Below, piece after piece: positions 17,637 through 25,900 of a stretch of 38,704 bases of DNA (its first letter is position 1; every line of letters begins with the position of its first letter). The translations under genes and the position numbers were made by a program. The notes beneath the pieces are model-generated. The model did not search any database, was not told where the DNA came from, and saw only the letters and a list, made by a program, of their open reading frames with translations. Source of the stretch: Clostridia bacterium (GTDB taxonomy: Bacteria > Bacillota > Clostridia > Oscillospirales > CAG-272); NCBI GenBank assembly GCA_017452475.1, contig JAFTMJ010000038.1, positions 1 to 38,704 of the forward strand. Direction: 5' to 3'.

Positions 17637-18974
17637 ATGAAAAAATTAGGTTTAGCCTTAATAGGCATATTAATGGTGATATTTACATTTCTTAGCCTTA
17701 CATCCTGTGGTGGTGATGAAACGCCAAGCAGTACACCGAGTGGCTCAAGCACTGTTGGCTCGGCAAACGGAGATAATCCGAGGGATGAAAATGAGCCTGT
17801 TAACCTTATGGCAGGATATGAAAAGGGCAACATTATAGGCTTGGAAAGAGATGGGGATTTTGCAAGCAATCAATGGCGTCTCGCAATGGAGCTGTTCAAG
17901 GGCGTAAACGCTTCAGGTGACACAAGCAATGTGCTTATTTCTCCTTTATCAATTCAGTTAGCCCTTGCTATGACCGCAAACGGCGCAAAGGGTCAAACAG
18001 GGGATGAAATGACGGCTATTTTGGGCGGCGAATATACTCTTGAATCTTTAAATGAGTACCTTTTGGATTATGTGGAAAATCTGCCCACTGATGAAAAATA
18101 TAAGCTGGAGATTGCCAACTCCATATGGTTTAATAAGTATGCGATAACGCCCTATGATGAATTTTTGCAGATTAATAAAACCTACTATGACTCGGAAATG
18201 TATGCCGCCAAGTTTGACGCTTCCACACTTAACGCCATTAACGATTGGGTGAGTGAAAAAACAAACGGAATGGTAAAGGATATATTATCCGAGCTTAAAG
18301 AGGAAGATATAATGTGTCTAATAAATGCCATTGCATTTGATGGGGAGTGGCAGGAAAAATACACGGATATGAGTGTTGAAGAGGGCGTGTTTACAAAAGA
18401 GGACGGAACAGAAAAGACCGTGGAGATGATGAACTCCACTGAGCATTACTATATAGTGGCAGGAAACGGCGTGGGCTTTAAAAAGCACTATGCACAGAAT
18501 AAATATTCCTTTGTGGCGCTTTTGCCAAATGAGGGTGTGAGTGTTGACGAATATATTGCAGGCTTAGATGCATCAGAGCTGCTCGCCGCCATAGGCAACC
18601 CCGACACCAAAAAGAGAGTCATTGCAAGTATGCCGAAATTCAGCTACAATTATGAAATAGAATTGAGCGAGGTGCTTCCTGCCCTTGGTATGGGCACAGC
18701 GTTTGACCCTGAAAATGCGGACTTTTCAAGCATGGGAATTACTGAAGCACCCTTAGTGCTGGAAATGGTTTTGCATAAGACCGCAATATCAGTAGATACT
18801 GCCGGTACAAAGGCGGGTGCTGTAACTGCTGTTATGCCTGCGCCCTCTGCCCCTCCTCCGGGCGTGACTATAGAGGAGGTATATGTTACACTTGACAGAC
18901 CCTTTGTTTATATGATAGTTGACGAAACAAGCAATACGCCCGTGTTTATAGGCACATTGGAAAGCGTAGAATAA
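17637..18974 (+). CDS. Lipoprotein serpin (serine protease inhibitor)
   Basis: A 445-residue protein with a lipoprotein signal (lipobox LTSC), a Ser/Thr/Gly-rich linker to about residue 65, then a full serpin fold (NVLISPLSIQLALAMTANGAKGQT; NAIAFDGEWQEKY; FKKHYA). The hinge is VDTAGTKAGAVTAVMP and the C-terminus is DRPFVYMIVDETSNTPVFIG. Counting G of GTKAG as P15 gives a P1-P1' of Ser-Ala (codons 18846-18851) in a Pro/Ala-rich reactive loop, which would suit elastase- or subtilisin-like targets. Serpins trap proteases by a covalent suicide mechanism, and gut bacterial serpins that inhibit host proteases are known. ATG at 17637 is chosen for GGAGGT 6 nt upstream. Confidence 0.93.
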   Translation: MKKLGLALIGILMVIFTFLSLTSCGGDETPSSTPSGSSTVGSANGDNPRDENEPVNLMAGYEKGNIIGLERDGDFASNQWRLAMELFKGVNASGDTSNVLISPLSIQLALAMTANGAKGQTGDEMTAILGGEYTLESLNEYLLDYVENLPTDEKYKLEIANSIWFNKYAITPYDEFLQINKTYYDSEMYAAKFDASTLNAINDWVSEKTNGMVKDILSELKEEDIMCLINAIAFDGEWQEKYTDMSVEEGVFTKEDGTEKTVEMMNSTEHYYIVAGNGVGFKKHYAQNKYSFVALLPNEGVSVDEYIAGLDASELLAAIGNPDTKKRVIASMPKFSYNYEIELSEVLPALGMGTAFDPENADFSSMGITEAPLVLEMVLHKTAISVDTAGTKAGAVTAVMPAPSAPPPGVTIEEVYVTLDRPFVYMIVDETSNTPVFIGTLESVE

Positions 18975-18979
18975 TTGGC

Positions 18980-19007
18980 AAAATCCACGGCATTGTCCGT
19001 GGATTTT
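18980..19007 (+). terminator. Terminator of the serpin gene
   Basis: Perfect 11-bp stem AAAATCCACGG / CCGTGGATTTT with a 6-nt loop, right after the stop codon. The next promoter starts 3 nt later. Confidence 0.85.
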
Positions 19008-19009
19008 CC

Positions 19010-19038
19010 TTTACATTGTGGGCGGGGCGGTGTATAAT
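19010..19038 (+). promoter_or_regulatory. Sigma-A promoter for bcp
   Basis: TTTACA at 19010-19015, a G-rich 17-bp spacer, consensus TATAAT at 19033-19038. Confidence 0.8.
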
Positions 19039-19072
19039 AAGATAAAAGGAATGATAAAGAGAGGTAACTAAT

Positions 19073-19525
19073 ATGTTAAAAATAGGTGATAAGGCGCCGA
19101 ATTTTACCTTGAGCGACAAGGACGGAAAAGAGGTTTCCTTAAGCGATTTTTTGGGAAGAAGGGTGGTTTTGTATTTCTACCCTAAGGACAACACCCCGGG
19201 ATGCACAAGGCAGGCGTGCGCCTTTGCGGGGCTTTACGGCGAGTTTGAAAAACGCGGTGTTACCGTAATAGGAATAAGCAAGGACAGTGTTGCTTCCCAC
19301 ATTAAATTTGCGGAAAAGTATAATTTGCCCTTTGTTCTTTTGGCTGACCCCGAAAGAAAGGCAATTGAGGGCTATGGGGTATGGCAGGAAAAGAAAATGT
19401 GCGGCAAGGTTGGCATGGGTGTGGTGCGCACCACATTTATAATTGATGAAGGGGGCAAAATAGCTAAAATAATGGAAAAGGTTAAACCCGACACCAACGC
19501 GCAGGAAATTTTGGCTGAGCTATGA
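19073..19525 (+). CDS. bcp: Bcp/PrxQ-type thiol peroxidase
   Basis: A 150-residue cytosolic peroxiredoxin that reduces hydrogen peroxide and organic peroxides with thioredoxin as donor. Peroxidatic C44 in [10 protein letters not shown] and resolving C49 five residues later match the Bcp (BCP/PrxQ) atypical two-Cys type. [14 protein letters not shown] at the N-terminus is the thioredoxin-fold opening. Full family length. It overlaps the remnant MmcQ/YjbR gene by ATGA. Confidence 0.95.
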   Translation: MLKIGDKAPNFTLSDKDGKEVSLSDFLGRRVVLYFYPKDNTPGCTRQACAFAGLYGEFEKRGVTVIGISKDSVASHIKFAEKYNLPFVLLADPERKAIEGYGVWQEKKMCGKVGMGVVRTTFIIDEGGKIAKIMEKVKPDTNAQEILAEL

Positions 19526-19817
19526 TAACCTTTAAAAACAGGGTCGCAAATAAAGACAAGCTTTTGTCTTTTGGGTTTAAAATGGCTGGGGGAGTGTACG
19601 AATTTAGCACGAAATCAGCTAGCAGAGAGATCCGGTTATGAACTTTAAAATCGACCCGAAGGAGCTTGACCAAATAGTTGATGGCAATAAATATTTCCGT
19701 GCATACCATATGAACAAGAAAATGTGGGCAACGGTTGTTTTGGACGGGCGCTTGCCAACGGAGGAAATACTTAAAAGGATAGATGAAAGCTACCGCTTGA
19801 CAGGAAAAAAACAGTGA
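19522..19817 (+). pseudogene. MmcQ/YjbR-family gene with internal deletion
   Basis: An ORF from 19522 (overlapping the bcp stop as ATGA) encodes the family-like N-terminus [20 protein letters not shown] and stops at 19641 after 39 codons. A second ORF, 19638-19817, 59 codons in a different frame, encodes a family C-terminus with FRAYHMNKKMWATVVLDG and an ending IDESYRLTGKKQ. From memory, intact clostridial proteins of this type are about 200-220 residues, so the middle (roughly 120-140 codons) appears to be missing and the two ends are out of frame. The break lies between about 19605 and 19637. Each piece could be expressed separately, but loss of function is the simpler reading. Confidence 0.75.
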
Positions 19818-19821
19818 AATA

Positions 19822-19860
19822 AAAACGCGACGGATAACGCAAAGCCGCCGCGCTTTTTGC
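19822..19860 (+). terminator. Weak terminator after the MmcQ/YjbR remnant
   Basis: AAAACGCGACGG can pair with CCGCCGCGCTTTT with one bulge and one mismatch, followed by T-rich sequence (TTTTTGCTTTTTT). Confidence 0.5.
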
Positions 19861-19888
19861 TTTTTTCAACAATTGCAATCAAAGTGTA

Positions 19889-19917
19889 TTGACATATAAG
19901 TATATTTAGGTTACAAT
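19889..19917 (+). promoter_or_regulatory. Sigma-A promoter for the giant repeat lipoprotein
   Basis: Perfect TTGACA at 19889-19894, 17 bp, TACAAT at 19912-19917. A strong RBS (TAGGAGG) precedes the ATG. Confidence 0.85.
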
Positions 19918-19960
19918 TAAATTACACCAATAAGTAATTAATCTTTAGGAGGTAAATATT

Positions 19961-22900
19961 ATGAAAAAGAGGCTGAGCACAATAGCACTTTGCTTAATTG
20001 CGGTGCTATCAGTAATTTTTTTGCTTGTAGCCTGTGGTGATGAGGAGACTCCGCCAACACACACCCACACCTTTGAGAATGTGTGGTCAAGTGACGGGGA
20101 TTACCACTGGTACAAGGCAAGCTGTGAGCATAAAAATGAGGTGACAAGCAAAGCAAAGCACACCTTTGACAGCGGCACAGTAACAAAGGAACCAACAGAA
20201 ACAGAGGAGGGTGAGCTTACACAGACCTGCTCTGTATGTAAGAGGGTTAAGGTTACAAAAATCCCTGCCCTTGGCAAGCATGTGCATACAGCTAATAGCT
20301 GGGTAAGCAACCAAAACGGCACACATACAGGCGTATGCGTTGACTGTGGCGAGGTTACTATCCCTTGCTCATACAGTGAGTCGGTTACTGCCCCAACCTG
20401 TACAGAGCAGGGCTTCACAACCTACACCTGCGCCTGCGGATATGCTTATGCTGATGACTTTGTAAATGCTTTAGGACATAAGTACGAGGACAAATTCAGC
20501 AAAAATGACAGCTACCACTGGTATGCTGCAACCTGTGAGCATAGCGGTGAGCAGGATAGATACGAAAAGCACTCCTTCAGCGCTAATGTTGTAAACCCAA
20601 CCTGTACTGAGCAGGGCTACACCGAATACTCCTGCGAGTGCGGCTATTCCTATAAGGGCAATGAGGTTGACCCAACAGGACACAAGGTTAACACCTGGAC
20701 TCTTAGCGACTCCACACTTGTAAACCCACAAAAGTGTGAGTATTCCGTTACTCACTCGGGCACCTGTGAAACCTGCGGAAAGACCGCGGTTAAGACAGAA
20801 AAGGTGGAAAAGCACGCGCCATATTGGGCAATTACCACCCCTGCAACCTGTCAGCAGGAGGGCGTTATGTCCTACATCTGCGCAAATGAAGGATGCATAA
20901 ACAACATACCAAATGCTTCAACTCAAACAAAGGGCTATACAAATACTGAAGCGCATACTTGGTCAGTTGACAACGATGCCTCCACAGACAGCGTAACTGC
21001 CTATGCCTGCCCTTGCGGCGCAACAAAGAAAACAGTCCTTTCAACTGACGGTAATGTTAATGTTGACGACAGTGACTTTGAAAGCAGTAACGAAATTGAG
21101 CTTCCCGATGCTACAATCGGCTTTGACGGTGACGCAAAGGAAAATCTCTCTGGCAGCGGCAGCGTTAATGTTTCCGCAGGCACCCTTGATGACACGGAAA
21201 GACAGGAAGCCATTGATAAGGCAGGCTTGACAGATGAGCAAAAGGAAAGCCTTAAGGGCAAGAAGGTATATAACTTTACAGTTTCAACCACAACCAACAG
21301 CGATATCAGCAACCTTGGCGGTGTGGCAACAATCCGTATTCAATATACACTCTCCAACGGCGAAACACCTGAGGATATTGTAATTTGGTATCTCTCAAAC
21401 GGCGAGCTTGAGTCCATCACCCCTACATACAGTGAGGATGCAAACGGCGTTGGCTATGTTACATTTACAACAACCCACTTCTCATACTACACCGTGGCGC
21501 AGCTTACCCCTGCACTCCGTTGTGAGAAGGACGGACATATTGAGGTTACGGTTAACCCAACCTGTACCGAAAACGGATACAAGGTATGTAGCCGTTGCGG
21601 TGAGGTAACAGAGGTTATCTCTGCCTTGGGTCATAGCTGGCAGAGCAGTGTTAAAACAGAGGCGTCCTGCCAAACAAACGGCATATCCGCCCTTTCCTGC
21701 CGTGGATGCGGCGAAAGCTATGAGCAGGTTATTCCTGCAACAGGACATAGCTATATTTTAAGCGACTATGTGGCTCCAAGCTGCGTATCCGTAGGCGGAA
21801 ACACATACTCCTGTGTTGACTGCCAAAGCACATATACCCTTGAAATCCGTTCAACAGGACATAGCTTTGTAACTAATGTTAAGGCGCCAACCTGTACAGA
21901 TGCGGGCTATACCGAAAAGACCTGTACAGCCTGTGGAACATCTATAATTGCAAATAGCGTTGAACAGCTCGGACATACCTACTCATCTGCTTGGGTGGGC
22001 GCGGCCTCGGGTCACTACCACTACTGCGTAAGCTGTGGCGCAGCCTCCGCAGTTGAGGCGCACACCCCCGGCGCTGACGCAACAGAAACAACCGCGCAGA
22101 TTTGTACAGTATGTGATTACATAATCACTCCTGCATTGGGTCACACCCACACCTTAACTAAGGTTGAGGCAAATGAGGCGGGCTGTACCATTGGCGGTAA
22201 CCTTGAATATTATGTTTGCCAGTGCGGTAAGTGGTTTATGGATGAGGGCGCAAGCCAGCTAATCACCGACCATTTGTCCGTATTTGTGGACGCAAAGGGA
22301 CACACACCTATAAATGTGGGTGAGGTTAAGGCAACCTGTACCGAGGGCGGTTTTACAGCGGGATTAAAATGCTCAAGCTGTGATGAGGTGCTTCGCGGTA
22401 TTGTGGCAACAAACCCAACAGGACATAGCTATAAAACCGAGGTTACAGCTCCAACCTGTACCGAGGACGGCTTCACCACATATACCTGCGGCTGCGGTCA
22501 TAGCTATGAGGGTGACAAGATAGAAAAGCTTGGACATAAGTACACAGGCGTTGTTACCGCACCAACCTGTACCGAGGAAGGGTATACAGTAAACACCTGT
22601 GTTCGTTGTAAGAACGAGGAAAGAGTAAACGAAAAAGCACCCCTTGGTCACGCGTATAATAAGTCTTATACAAGTGACAAGGACTACCACTGGTATGACT
22701 GTGACCGTTGCGACAGCACAACAGAAAAGCTGCCGCACGCACCAAACCACGAGGAGGCAACCGAGAGCCACGGCATTAGCTGTACACAGTGCGGCTACAT
22801 AATTGCTGAGGCTATTAACCATACCCATAAGGTTGAAAAGACTATGGAGGGTAAGGCGCCAAGCTGTACCTCCGTCGGTAGCGTGGAATACTACATTTGC

Positions 22901-25900
22901 TCTTGTGGTAATGCATACCTTGACAAGGAATGTACAGAGCAAATTAAGGACTTTACAGTAACAGTAATTCCTGCCCTTGGCCACGACGAGGTGGCAACAG
23001 GCGGCACTGAGCCAACCTGTACCGAGGCGGGAATGACAGAAAGCTACTCCTGTAAGAGATGCGGCGCTAAGCTTTCAAGCGGTAAGGTTATACCTGCCCT
23101 TGGACACAAGCAGCTTGAAATCTCCGAAAAAATGCCAACCTGTACAGAGGGCGGCTACACCGCAGGCGTATACTGTGACCGTTGCCAAACCTACACAAGC
23201 GGACACGAGTATTTAGAGCCAACAGGTCACCACTTTGAAGAGGGTGTGTGCTTGGTATGCGGCGAAAAGGATGAAGCATACGAGCCTGACACAAAGGATT
23301 ATGTTTATTACTTCTACCACCCAATGGGAATGGAAATTTTCTTCTATGAGGGCGGTAAGTTTACAGCAATAGCGCAAAGAATTGACAGCGCAGGCAATGT
23401 TGTGGAAACCCAGAAGATGGAGGGCACCTGGAGCATTGAGGAGGACACGGGCTACATCTGTGCTGTTTTTGAAGGCTATCCACAGTACTTCGAGATTTTA
23501 GAGGATGGCAGCCTACAAATTGTTCAGGTTATCTGCGAGCATCCAAATATGATTGAGGAAAGGGTAGAGCCAACCTGTACAACCGAGGGCTATGTAAGGC
23601 AGACCTGTCCCGACTGTGGCTTCGGTCAGGGTGGCAGCCTTGGCATGCTCAAGCACAATTTTGTAGACGGCAAGTGTACAATGTGCGGCGAGTCCGAAGG
23701 AAATGACGGACCTATCGACCAGGTATATATGTTCTATGCGGCAGAGGTTGACGGCGGCAAGATTATGTTCTACACCGACGGTACCTGCATACTTGAAAGA
23801 TATGTATACACCGGAGACGGTGAGGTTATGATTGAAGAGGTAAAGGGTGTCTTTGTAGAAAAGGAGCCATACCTAATTGCCAAGTTCGACGATATGAGCT
23901 ATACCGTTGAGTATAGGCCTGCCGAAACGTGTAAGCACGAAAGCGTAAGCGAGATAGATAGGCTTGACCCAAGCTGCACAAGCACAGGCTATGTTGAATA
24001 CCGTTGCAATGATTGCGGAGAGAGCTTTGGCAGCATATTAGAGCCAACAGGTCACATTTACGGTGATGACGGCGTGTGTGAGCGTTGCGGTAAAAAAGAA
24101 GGCGAGGAGCTTGAATACAGATACAGCTTCGTTTATGACGGAATTGAGCTTTACCTATACGATGACAAAACATACACATTAGTAACATACATTCCTACAG
24201 ATGACGGCAAGGAGCAAAGGATTGAACTATCGGGCGAATGGTACTTCGATGAAAAGAAGATTATTTGCGTGGACTTAAATGGCGAAATAATGAGGTTTAC
24301 CGCAACTGCAGAGGGCAGCCTCATTCCGTATGAACCAATCGAATGTGACCACCCGAATATGGAGGAAAACAGAACAGACCCAAGCTGCACAGGCCCCGGC
24401 TTTGTATATTACAGCTGTCCTGACTGCGGATACAATGAGCGTCAGAGCTTGCCTGCTCTGCCACACAAGTATGCAAACGGCGCTTGCGTAAACTGCGGCG
24501 TTAAGGAGCCGCAGGGCGGTGACTACCTGTACTATATGGTTCAGCAGGGAATGGAAATATACTTCTATGAGGATTACACCTTCACAACGAAGATGCAAAT
24601 GCCCGATGCAAGCGGCAACATAATCAACGTTGAGCAAAAGGGCACCTGGTATATTGACGAAGAAACAGGCTACATTGCGGCTGAGATTGAGGGCGAAATC
24701 GGCTGGTTTGAAATTTTTGAGGACGGAAGCGTGTTCCCCGTTGTGGCAGGCTGTCTACATAATAACAAACAGCTTATTGAGTCAAGGGAACCAACCTGTA
24801 CAAGCGAGGGCTACAGAGAATATTTGTGCCTTGATTGCGATTGCACAATGAGAGAGCCTATTCCTCCTATGGGACATATGCCTAACGAGGACGGCGTTTG
24901 CGCAAACTGCGGAGAGACGGCTGAAAAGACCGTTGAGGTTGGCATAGGTAACGAGGATGGCGAATTCTTGCTTTACTCCGACGGTACAGCAACCTGGGAG
25001 TATAAAAGAAATGTTGACGGCAAGGTATTTATCGTAACCGAGGAGGGTAAGTGGACAAAGAAGGAAGGCGTATATGTTGCTTACTTTGAAACAAACACAT
25101 TTACCTTTGTGGACCCGGGCTACAATGGATGCACGCACGAAAACAAATATATAGTCGATCAGAGGGAACCCACCTGCACAACTGAGGGATATGTGATGTA
25201 CCGTTGCGATGATTGTAAAACGGGCATTACGGAAACAATTGGACTTTTGGACCACAACTATGAGAACGGCATCTGCACAAGCTGCGGCGCAGACCAAAAC
25301 GGCAGAGTTGCGTTTGAGTTTAACTACGAGGGCTACCGCTACATCCTTTACTCCACCTATGTGGCAGAAAAGGAGGTTGACGGTAAGGTTATAGTGGGCG
25401 AATGGGGCTATATGGATGACGGTCAGGTTATCGTAATGGTTGAGGATTCATATTTCACAATCCATCCAAGCCTTATGAACTGCGACCACGAAAATAAGAA
25501 GCTTGTGAGTGAGCTTGCTCCAACCTGCACATCAAAGGGATACATCCAATACTACTGCCCTGACTGTGACAACCAAATTAAGGAAGACATAGCAAGGCTT
25601 GAGCATTCCTTCGGCGAGGACGGCGCTTGCGTTAACTGCGGACTCAAGGAGGGTGAGGAGGCAAGGCAGCTTTACTACTTTGTGGATGGCGGCACTGAAA
25701 TTTATTTCTACTCCGACTACACATATCTTTGCATTGGCAAGAGCGTTAGTGATGACGGCTCCGTTGAGGAAATAAGGGTTAACGGCGAGTGGTACATAGA
25801 TGCCGATACAGGCTTGCTCCACACAGAGCTTATGGGTATGCAGCTTGTATTTACCATCAATGAGGACGGCTCACTTGAATGGGCAGAGGAGGATGCTTGC

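Noticed and set aside
22373..22984. 203-codon open frame on the minus strand within the giant lipoprotein gene
   Set aside because: It is one of several antisense frames kept open by the repetitive Cys/Gly/Thr codons of the real gene; it has no RBS, no family resemblance and sits inside a clearly coding frame.
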